Of a DNA stretch of 22,829 bases, positions 15,393 through 22,829 are shown piece by piece (the stretch's first letter is position 1; every line of letters starts with the position of its first letter). The translations under genes and the position numbers were made by a program. The DNA lies in the NCBI GenBank assembly GCA_002471185.1, contig DKPL01000025.1, positions 446 to 23,274 of the forward strand. Direction: 5' to 3'. Origin of the DNA: Bacteroides sp. UBA7335. GTDB taxonomy: Bacteria; Bacteroidota; Bacteroidia; Bacteroidales; Bacteroidaceae. The notes beneath the pieces are model-generated. The model did not search any database and was not told the DNA's origin. It was given only the letters and a program-made list of their open reading frames with translations.

Positions 15393-16975
15393 AAGGACTT
15401 ATAACCTCTTTAATCACCGTATTAACCATCTCCGGGATGCAGGCTCAGGCACAACCTCAGTCGCAAACTCCCAAATTGGTTATAGGCATCACGATAGATC
15501 AGTTGCGTACCGACTATCTGGAAAACTTCTCGCCACTCTATGGCGAAAAGGGCTTTAAGCGCCTATGGAAAGATGGTAGAGTGTATAAGAATCTGCAATA
15601 TAGCTTCGACAATGTGGATCGCTCTTCGGCAGTAGCTGCTGTGTATACAGGTGCTCCTCCATCGTTGAATGGTATCATAGGCAATATGTGGCTGGATGCT
15701 ACTACATTGCGACCCGTCAATTGTGTAGACGACTCCAACTACATGGGCAACTCTACCGACGAAAGTACATCGCCGGAGTTATTGCTGACTTCGACCATTG
15801 GCGATGAGCTTAAAATTGCGACACGCAATAGAGCCCTAATCTACTCCATCTCCCCATTTCGCGACACAGCAGTGCTCACTGCAGGACATAGCGGCAATGG
15901 AGCTTTCTGGATAAATCCGAATACCGGTAAATGGTGTGGTACTACTTACTATACAGAATTCCCATGGTGGGTCAATCAGTTTAACGACCGACAGTCTATT
16001 GATAACCGCATCACCGGAATGACGTGGTCTCCTTATCACCCAAAAGAAAAGTATGTATACTTGCCAGACTGGCGCGATATACCATTTAAATATAAGATGG
16101 ATGAAGATCGACAAAATAAGTTTCGCCGATTTACAACCAGCCCTTTTGTGAACGATGAGGTAAATCTATTAACATCAGAACTTCTCGATAAAAGCAACAT
16201 TGGCAAAGATGATGCTACCGACTTGTTATCGCTTACCTACTATGCCGGCAACTATATGCGCAAGACACCTCAAGAGGGTGCTACCGAGTTGCAAGACATG
16301 TATGTGCGACTAGACCACTCTATAGCCAATCTACTTGAGATGATCGATAAGAAGATTGGGCTACACAATGTATTGATATTCATCACCTCTACCGGATATG
16401 CTGACTCCGAATCAACCGATTTGGGAATCTATCGCATTCCTAACGGAGAGTTTCACCTGAATCGCTGTGCAGCATTGCTTAATATGTACTTGATGGCAGT
16501 GTATGGTGAAGGAAAATATGTAGAAGCTTACTATGGGCAGCAAATCTACTTAAACCATAAGTTAATTGAAAAGAAAGGACTAGACCTATCTGACATACAA
16601 AATAAATCGGCCGACTTCTTAATGCAGTTTAGCGGCGTAAATCATGCTTATTCGGCACACCGACTATTGTCGGGTTCATGGAGTCCCGAGATTGAGCAAA
16701 TACGCAATGGATATCACCGCAAGCGTTCGGGCGATTTATACATCAATATATTGCCAGGATGGACAGTTGTTAATGAGAGCAATCCATCCAATAGCAAAAC
16801 TGTGCGCTACGGATATATCCCCATGCCACTTATCTTTTTTGGAGGTTCAATCGAAGCTGAGCACATCGATACACCGGTTACTACCGATTGTATTGCTCCT
16901 ACACTGGCTCGCTTCATGCGCATTCGTGCACCCAATGCGTCAAAAGCTCCGCCTATTGGCCTTGAGCAACAATAA
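15389..16975 (+). CDS. Alkaline-phosphatase-fold protein, predicted inactive (metal ligands lost)
   Basis: This 528-residue secreted protein (signal MKGLITSLITVLTISGMQAQAQ) has the alkaline phosphatase/phosphodiesterase superfamily outline: KLVIGITIDQLRTDYL (29-44), FDNVDRSSAVAAVYTGAPPSLNGIIGN (73-99), a cap region, YVRLDHSIANLLEMID, and PLIFFGG followed by TPVTTDCIAPTLARFMRI. Compared with PafA-like enzymes, the first Asp (Asp37) is kept. The DYxGH block reads YYAGN (284-288), the TADHG block reads TSTGY (333-337), and there is no histidine between 444 and 491, where the last metal ligand should be. Ser79 or Ser80 sits near the nucleophile position. I therefore predict that it is not a normal two-zinc phosphatase. 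It is coupled to the DUF4105 gene by ATGA and lies 45 bp before secA. The reading frame is intact, so this is not decay. Confidence 0.85.
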   Translation: MKGLITSLITVLTISGMQAQAQPQSQTPKLVIGITIDQLRTDYLENFSPLYGEKGFKRLWKDGRVYKNLQYSFDNVDRSSAVAAVYTGAPPSLNGIIGNMWLDATTLRPVNCVDDSNYMGNSTDESTSPELLLTSTIGDELKIATRNRALIYSISPFRDTAVLTAGHSGNGAFWINPNTGKWCGTTYYTEFPWWVNQFNDRQSIDNRITGMTWSPYHPKEKYVYLPDWRDIPFKYKMDEDRQNKFRRFTTSPFVNDEVNLLTSELLDKSNIGKDDATDLLSLTYYAGNYMRKTPQEGATELQDMYVRLDHSIANLLEMIDKKIGLHNVLIFITSTGYADSESTDLGIYRIPNGEFHLNRCAALLNMYLMAVYGEGKYVEAYYGQQIYLNHKLIEKKGLDLSDIQNKSADFLMQFSGVNHAYSAHRLLSGSWSPEIEQIRNGYHRKRSGDLYINILPGWTVVNESNPSNSKTVRYGYIPMPLIFFGGSIEAEHIDTPVTTDCIAPTLARFMRIRAPNASKAPPIGLEQQ

Positions 16976-17020
16976 CCTCTTAAAAACATCAATTAGTAAT
17001 AATATAAAAACAATATAACA

Positions 17021-20000
17021 ATGGGATTTAACGAATTTTTAAGCGCAATCTTTGGAAACAAATCCAAACGAGACATGAAAGAGATTCAGCCTTGGGTGGA
17101 CAAGATTAAAGCAGCTTACCCCGAAGTTGAAAAACTAAGCAATGACGAGCTCCGTGCCAAAACGGAAGAACTGAAAAAATACATCTATGATTCGGCTACT
17201 AAAGAACGTGAAAAGGTAGCAGAACTAAAAGCCAAAATCGAGACACTGGAGTTGGAAGATCGTGAAGAGCTTTTTGCACAAATCGATAAATTGGAAAAGG
17301 AAATTCTTGAAATCTACGAGAAAGCACTTGACGAGGTATTGCCAGTGGCTTTCTCTATCGTGAAAGATACTGCTAGACGCTTTTCGCAAAACGAAGAAAT
17401 TGTGGTTACGGCTACAGAGTTCGACCGCACGTTGGCTGCTACAAAAGATTTTGTACGCATTGAAGACGATAAAGCAATCTATCAAAACCACTGGTTGGCT
17501 GGTGGAAGCGAGATGAACTGGAACATGGTACACTATGATGTTCAGCTATTTGGTGGTGTGGTACTCCATAAAGGTAAAATTGCCGAAATGGCAACAGGTG
17601 AAGGTAAAACATTGGTAGCTACCCTTCCTGTATTCCTTAATGCACTTACCGGAAATGGCGTACACGTGGTAACCGTGAATGACTACTTGGCAAAACGTGA
17701 CTCGGAATGGATGGGACCATTGTATATGTTCCACGGATTAAGCGTAGATTGTATCGACAGACATCAACCAAACTCTGATGCACGCCGTAAAGCATATTTG
17801 GCCGATATCACTTTTGGTACCAACAATGAATTTGGTTTCGACTACTTGCGCGACAATATGGCTATCAGTCCTAAAGATTTGGTACAACGTCAACACAACT
17901 ATGCTATTGTGGATGAGGTTGACTCGGTATTGATTGACGATGCTCGTACACCATTAATTATATCTGGTCCGGTACCCAAAGGCGAAGACCAATTATTCGA
18001 AGCTCTTTCCCCATTGGTAGAGCGTCTATTCGAAGCACAAAAGGTATTGGCTACAAAGTATCTTACTGATGCTAAAAAGCTAATTGCATCTAGCGATAAA
18101 AAAGAGGTTGAAGAGGGATTCTTGTCTTTGTTCCGCAGCCACAAAGCGCTACCAAAGAATAAGGCCTTGATTAAATATTTAAGTGAACCGGGCATCAAAG
18201 CAGGTATGCTTAAAACCGAAGAAATCTACATGGAACAGAACAACAAGCGCATGCATGAGGCTACTGATCCATTGTACTTCGTAATCGATGAAAAAATTAA
18301 TAGTGTAGACCTTACAGATAAAGGTATTGATTTAATCAGCGGTAAGTCTGAAGATCCTACTTTCTTTGTATTGCCAGACATCACTGCACAGCTTTCTGAA
18401 CTTGAAAACGAGAGTGAGTTGAGCGATGAGCAAAAACTGGAGAAAAAAGACTCATTGCTGACAAACTATGCTGTAAAAGCAGAGCGCGTTCATACTATTA
18501 ACCAACTATTGAAGGCTTATGCCATGTTCGAAAAAGACGACGAATATGTTGTTATTGACGGACAAGTGAAGATTGTAGACGAACAAACCGGACGTATCAT
18601 GGAGGGTCGTCGCTACTCGGATGGTTTGCACCAAGCTATCGAAGCTAAAGAAAGAGTGAAAGTAGAAGCGGCAACACAAACTTTTGCAACTATCACCCTA
18701 CAAAACTACTTCCGTATGTACCACAAACTTTCGGGTATGACGGGTACTGCCGAAACTGAAGCTGGTGAGCTATGGGATATCTACAAACTTGATGTGGTTG
18801 TGATTCCTACCAACCGCGTGATTGCTCGTAAGGATATGAACGACCGCGTTTACAAAACGAAACGCGAGAAATATAAAGCTGTAATTGAAGAGATTGAACA
18901 GTTGGTAGAAGCCGGACGTCCGGTACTTGTAGGTACTACTTCGGTTGAAATCTCTGAAATGTTAAGCAAGATGTTGTCGATGCGTAAAATTTCGCATAAT
19001 GTACTGAATGCAAAGCTTCACCAAAAAGAGGCAGATATTGTGGCCAATGCTGGTTTAAAAGGTATGGTAACCATAGCAACCAACATGGCAGGTCGTGGTA
19101 CCGATATCAAACTTAGCCCTGAGGTAAAAGAGGCTGGTGGTTTGGCTATCATCGGTACAGAGCGTCATGAATCACGCCGTGTTGACCGCCAGTTGCGTGG
19201 TCGTGCCGGACGTCAAGGTGACCCCGGGTCTTCTGTATTCTTTGTTTCACTTGAAGATGACTTGATGCGTTTATTCTCATCAGATCGTATTGCATCTGTT
19301 ATGGATAGATTAGGATTCCAAGATGGGGAAATGATTGAACATAAAATGATCTCTAACTCAATAGAGCGTGCTCAGAAAAAGGTGGAAGAGAACAACTTCG
19401 GTATCCGTAAACGTTTGCTTGAGTATGATGATGTAATGAACAAACAACGTACTGTGGTTTATACTAAACGCCGTCATGCATTGATGGGTGAACGCATTGG
19501 TATGGACATCGTAAATATGCTGTGGGAACGTTGTGCATCGGCAATCGAAAATAATGCAGAATTTGAAGAGTGCAAAATGGACTTGTTGCAGGCCCTAGCT
19601 ATGGAACCTCCTTTCAACGAAGATATGTTCCGCAACGAGAAAAAAGAGAAGTTGGTAGAACTGACTTTTGACACGGCGATGGCCAACTTCAAACGTAAAA
19701 CGGAGAAGATAGCTCAAGTAGCATACCCTGTTATCAAACAAGTGTACGAAAACCAAGGACACATGTACGAAAACATCCTTATTCCGGTGACTGATGGTAA
19801 GAAAATGTATAACATATCTTGCAACTTGAAAGCGGCATACGAAAGTGAGTGTAAAGAGGTGGTAAAAGCTTTCGAAAAGTCTATCCTACTTCACGTAATT
19901 GATGAGGCATGGAAAGAAAACCTTCGCGAACTTGATGAATTGAAACATTCGGTTCAAAATGCAAGCTACGAGCAAAAAGATCCACTTTTGATCTATAAAC

Positions 20001-20338
20001 TAGAGTCTGTTACCCTATTTGACACGATGGTTGGAAAGATTAACGACCAAACAACTTCAATCTTGATGCGTGGACAAATTCCAGTACAAGAAGCGCCCGA
20101 ACAACCTCAGCAACAAGTAGAGGTACGCGAAGCTGCTCCTGAACGTCGTCAAGATATGAGCCAATATCGCGAGCAAAAACAAGACTTAAACGATCCACGT
20201 CAACAAGCTGCAGCTCAACACGACACACGCGAAGCTAAACGCGAACCCATTCGTGCAGAAAAAACAGTAGGTCGTAATGATCCTTGCCCTTGTGGTAGTG
20301 GTAAGAAATACAAATCGTGTCATGGACGCAACGCTTAA
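17021..20338 (+). CDS. secA: Protein translocase ATPase SecA
   Basis: SecA is the cytoplasmic motor that pushes unfolded preproteins through SecYEG. At 1105 residues it is much longer than E. coli SecA (901). Walker A is MATGEGKT at 190-197, the DEVD Walker B motif begins near 298 (VDEVDSVLIDDARTPLIISG), and the second helicase lobe has NMAGRGTDI and GRAGRQGDPGSS. Walker A lies nearly 90 residues later than in E. coli because of a charged, coiled-coil-like insertion at about 55-125. After the helical wing, the Gln/Glu/Arg-rich linker runs from about 1025 to 1080. It leads to the zinc-binding tail RNDPCPCGSGKKYKSCHG, with Cys1089, Cys1091, Cys1100 and His1101. Many proteins in this window carry signal peptides that would depend on it. 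A perfect hairpin follows 36 bp after the stop. Confidence 0.98.
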   Translation: MGFNEFLSAIFGNKSKRDMKEIQPWVDKIKAAYPEVEKLSNDELRAKTEELKKYIYDSATKEREKVAELKAKIETLELEDREELFAQIDKLEKEILEIYEKALDEVLPVAFSIVKDTARRFSQNEEIVVTATEFDRTLAATKDFVRIEDDKAIYQNHWLAGGSEMNWNMVHYDVQLFGGVVLHKGKIAEMATGEGKTLVATLPVFLNALTGNGVHVVTVNDYLAKRDSEWMGPLYMFHGLSVDCIDRHQPNSDARRKAYLADITFGTNNEFGFDYLRDNMAISPKDLVQRQHNYAIVDEVDSVLIDDARTPLIISGPVPKGEDQLFEALSPLVERLFEAQKVLATKYLTDAKKLIASSDKKEVEEGFLSLFRSHKALPKNKALIKYLSEPGIKAGMLKTEEIYMEQNNKRMHEATDPLYFVIDEKINSVDLTDKGIDLISGKSEDPTFFVLPDITAQLSELENESELSDEQKLEKKDSLLTNYAVKAERVHTINQLLKAYAMFEKDDEYVVIDGQVKIVDEQTGRIMEGRRYSDGLHQAIEAKERVKVEAATQTFATITLQNYFRMYHKLSGMTGTAETEAGELWDIYKLDVVVIPTNRVIARKDMNDRVYKTKREKYKAVIEEIEQLVEAGRPVLVGTTSVEISEMLSKMLSMRKISHNVLNAKLHQKEADIVANAGLKGMVTIATNMAGRGTDIKLSPEVKEAGGLAIIGTERHESRRVDRQLRGRAGRQGDPGSSVFFVSLEDDLMRLFSSDRIASVMDRLGFQDGEMIEHKMISNSIERAQKKVEENNFGIRKRLLEYDDVMNKQRTVVYTKRRHALMGERIGMDIVNMLWERCASAIENNAEFEECKMDLLQALAMEPPFNEDMFRNEKKEKLVELTFDTAMANFKRKTEKIAQVAYPVIKQVYENQGHMYENILIPVTDGKKMYNISCNLKAAYESECKEVVKAFEKSILLHVIDEAWKENLRELDELKHSVQNASYEQKDPLLIYKLESVTLFDTMVGKINDQTTSILMRGQIPVQEAPEQPQQQVEVREAAPERRQDMSQYREQKQDLNDPRQQAAAQHDTREAKREPIRAEKTVGRNDPCPCGSGKKYKSCHGRNA

Positions 20339-20374
20339 TAAATCGTTGTAATGACTTATCGATAACTAAATTTA

Positions 20375-20409
20375 AAAGCTCCGAACAGTTAAAAAATGTT
20401 CGGAGCTTT
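20375..20409 (+). terminator. Rho-independent terminator after secA
   Basis: AAAGCTCCGAACA (20375-20387) and TGTTCGGAGCTTT (20397-20409) are perfect 13-bp complements around an A-rich 9-base loop. The T tract after the stem is short (TTTCTGTTTATT), but A-runs on the left side would also make it work for minus-strand transcripts. It separates secA from the DUF6340 gene. Confidence 0.88.
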
Positions 20410-20430
20410 CTGTTTATTACAGCATTATCG

Positions 20431-20438
20431 TATTTTTG
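20431..20438 (+). promoter_or_regulatory. Candidate -7 promoter element for the DUF6340 gene
   Basis: TATTTTTG matches TAnnTTTG and lies 19 bp before the ATG at 20458, just beyond the secA terminator. A TTTCTG about 18 bp upstream, partly in the terminator tail, could stand in for the -33 element. An own promoter makes sense because the preceding terminator should block read-through. Confidence 0.45.
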
Positions 20439-20457
20439 CTTTATATACTACTTTATC

Positions 20458-21546
20458 ATGAGAAAGACATTTATCATCTCACTATGCACAATCTTACTGA
20501 CAGCTTGTCAAAGTGTTCAGCAAATATCAATAGATTATATGGTTCCGGCGGAAATTAATTTCCCTGATGGTTTGCGTAGAGTGGCGGTAGTCAATAATGG
20601 TGCCCCTCAAAGCACCATTACTAATAACAATACTATAAAACTCATCACCGACAATAGTAAACCCGAAATTATAACCTACCAAGGAAATAGTGCCATCGCA
20701 ACAGAGACATTGGCCGAAGCCTTGGCTAATGCCAACTACTTTGACGAAGTAGTGATATGCGACTCAGTGCTCTATTCTGAAACCTTGCAAAATGGACAAC
20801 CCACTCTCTCAGGCGAACAGATTAGAAATTTATTAAAAGAGCTGGATGTTGACTTTTTGATATCAGTTGAGAAGTTGGATCTTCAGACTGCTCAACACAT
20901 CCGATTCATTCCCGAATGGAATTGCTATCGTGGAGTTGTAGATATGAAAGTATCTCCAACAATAAATATCTATATCCCCAATAGGAACAGTCCGCTACTA
21001 AGTATCAACGCACGCGACAGCATCTTTTGGGAACAACTGGGTACCAACGAATCTTACGTTAGAAGTCGCCTTATCAATACTGACGAAATGATGAAAGAAG
21101 CTTCGACCTTTGCAGGTACTATTCCCATGAAGTACATGCTTCCACACTGGAAAACCTCTGTAAGAGAACTGAACACCGGCGGTTCAGTACATATGAGAGA
21201 TGCTGCTATTTACGTACGCGAAAACGAATGGGAAAAAGCTTTTCAACTTTGGAACAATGCCTACAGTAGGGTTAAAAATAAAAAACAAAAGATGCGATTA
21301 GCATACAATATAGCACTGTACTACGAAATAATAGACAACTTTGATTCGGCTATAGAATGGGCTCAAAAAGCACAAAAGTTTGCATACGAAATTGACAAAA
21401 TAAACGAACGAGATCAAAATTCTATCTCATTTTATGATATTCCAAATTATGTAGTAACAACCCGCTATTTGGAAGAACTAAAAGAACGAAAAGAGGCTCT
21501 TTCTAAATTAAATATTCAAATGAAGCGTATTCAAGAGGATTTTTAA
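20458..21546 (+). CDS. DUF6340 family lipoprotein with TPR-like C-terminus
   Basis: I take the start at 20458, giving 362 residues. This yields a clean lipoprotein signal: MRKTFIISLCTILLTAC with lipobox LTAC and Cys17. An upstream in-frame start would overlap the end of secA, span its terminator and bury the signal. The mature protein begins QSVQQISIDYMVPAEINFPDGLRRVAVVNN, a pattern I associate with DUF6340 of Bacteroidetes. Near the C-terminus, AAIYVRENEWEKAFQLWNNAYS and KMRLAYNIALYYEIIDNFDSAIEWAQKAQ form two TPR-like helical pairs. The function is unknown; it is likely an envelope lipoprotein that binds other proteins. It is flanked by its own promoter and that of the next gene, so it may be monocistronic. 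Confidence 0.82.
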   Translation: MRKTFIISLCTILLTACQSVQQISIDYMVPAEINFPDGLRRVAVVNNGAPQSTITNNNTIKLITDNSKPEIITYQGNSAIATETLAEALANANYFDEVVICDSVLYSETLQNGQPTLSGEQIRNLLKELDVDFLISVEKLDLQTAQHIRFIPEWNCYRGVVDMKVSPTINIYIPNRNSPLLSINARDSIFWEQLGTNESYVRSRLINTDEMMKEASTFAGTIPMKYMLPHWKTSVRELNTGGSVHMRDAAIYVRENEWEKAFQLWNNAYSRVKNKKQKMRLAYNIALYYEIIDNFDSAIEWAQKAQKFAYEIDKINERDQNSISFYDIPNYVVTTRYLEELKERKEALSKLNIQMKRIQEDF

Positions 21547-21577
21547 AGAAATTACAATCACTATTAATTATTTTTTA

Positions 21578-21585
21578 TACCTTTG
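21578..21585 (+). promoter_or_regulatory. Candidate -7 promoter element for the small acidic protein gene
   Basis: TACCTTTG, a full match to TAnnTTTG, lies 26 bp before the ATG at 21612. The upstream 35 bp is AT-rich without an obvious TTTG. Its distance to the start codon agrees with the boxes before rlmN, coaX and DUF4105. Confidence 0.45.
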
Positions 21586-21611
21586 AAATAAATATTTGAG
21601 TAAGAATAAAT

Positions 21612-22058
21612 ATGAAGCTAAATCAACAATCAACATCTGCAATAGAATGGGCTATAAAAAAAGCAGTAAAGCCTTTTACACAAAATAGCATTCAGCCAAT
21701 AGTAACTGACATTCATTTGCAACCCAATCAAAATTCAGGCGAGTTTTATATCTTTGATGATGAAGATAAAGAATTAGCTCATACAACAGTTGATGAATGG
21801 GCAAATTATGATGGAGATGACTTTTATGAAGAAATTGAAGGGAAGTTTCAATTCATTCTGGGAAAACTAAAGGAGGAAGGAATTTTTGACCATTTGACCA
21901 TTCTTAAACCTTACTCATTTGTTTTGGTAGACGAGGAAAAAGAGACAATATCTGATTTACTTCTTATTGACGATGATACAATGTTTATTAATGATGAGTT
22001 ACTTAAAGGATTAGACGAAGAGTTAGATAGTTTCTTAAAAGATCTTCTGGAACAATAA
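21612..22058 (+). CDS. Small, very acidic hypothetical protein
   Basis: This is a 148-residue cytoplasmic-looking protein with no signal peptide or membrane segment. The N-terminal 30 residues are basic or neutral (MKLNQQSTSAIEWAIKKAVKPF), while the rest is strongly acidic, with clusters such as FDDEDKE, YDGDDFYEEIEGK, LLIDDDTMFINDE and LDEELDSFLKDLLEQ. The pattern alternates beta-strands and helices, suggesting a compact alpha/beta fold. I do not recognise the family. The composition would suit a protein that contacts basic partners such as nucleic-acid-binding proteins, but that is a guess. It has its own promoter-like box and a terminator hairpin after the stop, so it is a plausible independent gene. 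The convergent neighbour is valS. Confidence 0.75.
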   Translation: MKLNQQSTSAIEWAIKKAVKPFTQNSIQPIVTDIHLQPNQNSGEFYIFDDEDKELAHTTVDEWANYDGDDFYEEIEGKFQFILGKLKEEGIFDHLTILKPYSFVLVDEEKETISDLLLIDDDTMFINDELLKGLDEELDSFLKDLLEQ

Positions 22059-22110
22059 TAAGCATTTATATAAAATAGTATATTCAGGTTCTATTTGAGT
22101 ATAAAGAGAT

Positions 22111-22148
22111 ATGCAGGTATTTGATAAAATCAATACTTGCATTTTTTA
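22111..22148 (+). terminator. Rho-independent terminator after the small acidic protein gene
   Basis: ATGCAGGTATTTGAT (22111-22125) pairs with ATCAATACTTGCAT (22129-22142) with one bulged base and one G-T pair around an AAA loop, followed directly by TTTTTATA. It lies 53 bp past the stop codon and is oriented for the plus strand. Confidence 0.8.
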
Positions 22149-22179
22149 TAAGTATTCTCGCCAATTCATACTGTTGAAA

Positions 22180-22228
22180 TAAAACCAAACAAAATGGGGT
22201 GTTTATACTTTTCAGCACAAACACCCCA
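22180..22228 (-). terminator. Rho-independent terminator after valS
   Basis: The perfect 10-bp arms TGGGGTGTTT (22195-22204) and AAACACCCCA (22219-22228) surround a 14-base loop. On the minus strand the stem is followed by a T-rich tract (TTTTGTTTGGTTTTAT, 22180-22194). It starts 23 bp beyond the valS stop. With the preceding hairpin it insulates the two convergent genes. Confidence 0.87.
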
Positions 22229-22251
22229 CTCTATTTCAAATTACTATCGTA

Positions 22252-22829
22252 TTATGCTTTCTTCAAAGCTGCGATATTTTCTTCTAACGATTTAATAATA
22301 CTTTCAGCATCTGCTTGTTTCTTTCTCTCCATATCAAGTACAGCAGCTGGAGCGTTATTTACAAATTTCTCATTGCTCAACTTTTTCAATATACCTTGCA
22401 GGAAGCCTTGCTTGTGTTTTAGTTCTGCTTCCATACGAGTAATTTCTGCTTCTACATCAATCATATTGCCTAAAGGAATAGCAAATTCAGTAGTACCAAC
22501 CATAAATGATGCAGCACCCTCTGTCTTCATCTCTACTGAAGCTATTGATGAAAGATTACACATCTTGAACAATACTGAATCGAATTCTGCTACAGGATTT
22601 TCTCCTACTACTTGTAATTCGAGTTGCTCTTTTTGTGCAATGCTCTTTTGCAAACGAATAGAACGGATATTACTAATAACTTCCTTAGCAATATCAAAAT
22701 TAGCAATCAAAGCTTTATCAATGATACCGCTTGAAGGCATGGTAGATACCATCAAACTCTCACCTTCTTTACGTTCTACAATGTTTTGCCACAACTCTTC
22801 TGTGATAAATGGCATAAACGGATGAAGCA
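22252..22829 (-). CDS. valS: Valyl-tRNA synthetase, C-terminal part
   Basis: The gene enters from the right edge; about 190 C-terminal residues are present. The frame opens with LHPFMPFITEELWQNI, the conserved end of the anticodon-binding domain of ValRS. Residues for the last part form the C-terminal coiled-coil arm that contacts tRNA: MIDVEAEITRMEAELKHKQGFLQGILKKLSNEKFVNNAPAAVLDMERKKQADAESIIKSL. The KLSNEKFVNNAP stretch is a ValRS hallmark. The full enzyme charges tRNA-Val; the catalytic and editing domains lie outside the window. A hairpin terminator follows the stop. Confidence 0.96.
   Translation of the reverse strand, partial: LHPFMPFITEELWQNIVERKEGESLMVSTMPSSGIIDKALIANFDIAKEVISNIRSIRLQKSIAQKEQLELQVVGENPVAEFDSVLFKMCNLSSIASVEMKTEGAASFMVGTTEFAIPLGNMIDVEAEITRMEAELKHKQGFLQGILKKLSNEKFVNNAPAAVLDMERKKQADAESIIKSLEENIAALKKA

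Noticed and set aside
15389..16975. Pseudogene status for the phosphatase-like gene
   Set aside because: The frame is intact over 528 codons with signal peptide and conserved fold motifs; ligand loss at specific sites fits a pseudoenzyme better than decay.
20317..20457. Extended start for the DUF6340 gene, overlapping the end of secA
   Set aside because: It would cross the secA terminator and place a lipoprotein signal in the middle of the protein. The ATG at 20458 gives a clean signal peptide and lipobox.
22199..22825. Long plus-strand open frame at the right edge
   Set aside because: It is antisense to the well-supported valS C-terminus, and its translation is a Ser/Phe-rich shadow with no family features.
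1..22829. tRNA or rRNA genes, riboswitches, insertion sequences
   Set aside because: Reading both strands, I found no tRNA-like cloverleaf with a CCA end, no rRNA segment, no known riboswitch core and no transposase motif.

Overview
The window looks like a chromosomal core segment from a Bacteroidales bacterium, most likely Bacteroides or a close relative. The reasons are the low-GC DNA, A-rich leaders in place of strong Shine-Dalgarno sequences, repeated TAnnTTTG-type -7 elements ahead of starts, and Bacteroidetes-restricted families (DUF4837, DUF4105, DUF6340, Cys-anchored LptC and LptE). I see no rRNA, tRNA, CRISPR array, transposase or phage gene.

Positions 1-4669 (minus strand) read as one run in transcription order: rlmN, a DUF4837 lipoprotein, pdxA, a sigma-54 activator without a sensor domain, and the start of lptE, which overlaps the activator by 14 bp. 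Positions 4818-12338 (minus strand) form an envelope-biogenesis run: coaX, an outer-membrane barrel protein, a TPR protein, lptC, a CNNM/CorC-type membrane protein and a PpiD/SurA-like periplasmic chaperone. This run ends in a strong hairpin terminator at 4753-4793. Parts of both runs serve LPS transport and outer-membrane assembly.

Positions 12339-12831 contain no gene. They hold the most structured non-coding DNA here: three 18-bp near-palindromes centred on CTATAG at an exact 22-bp period. Next comes a secreted histidine phosphatase with a MINPP-type HAE motif (minus strand, 12832-14070). A 101-bp divergent spacer separates it from a plus-strand pair joined by an ATGA overlap: a DUF4105 membrane protein, then an alkaline-phosphatase-fold protein that has lost nearly all of its metal ligands. 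secA follows, then a perfect hairpin terminator, a DUF6340 lipoprotein and a small, very acidic protein. The window closes with the C-terminal end of valS on the minus strand, converging on the acidic gene with a terminator on each side.

The observations most worth following are the CTATAG palindrome cluster, the predicted pseudophosphatase coupled to DUF4105, and a perfect 17-bp inverted repeat inside the signal-sequence codons of lptC. I found no obvious new defence or mobile system. The best candidate for an undescribed system is the DUF4105/pseudophosphatase pair.
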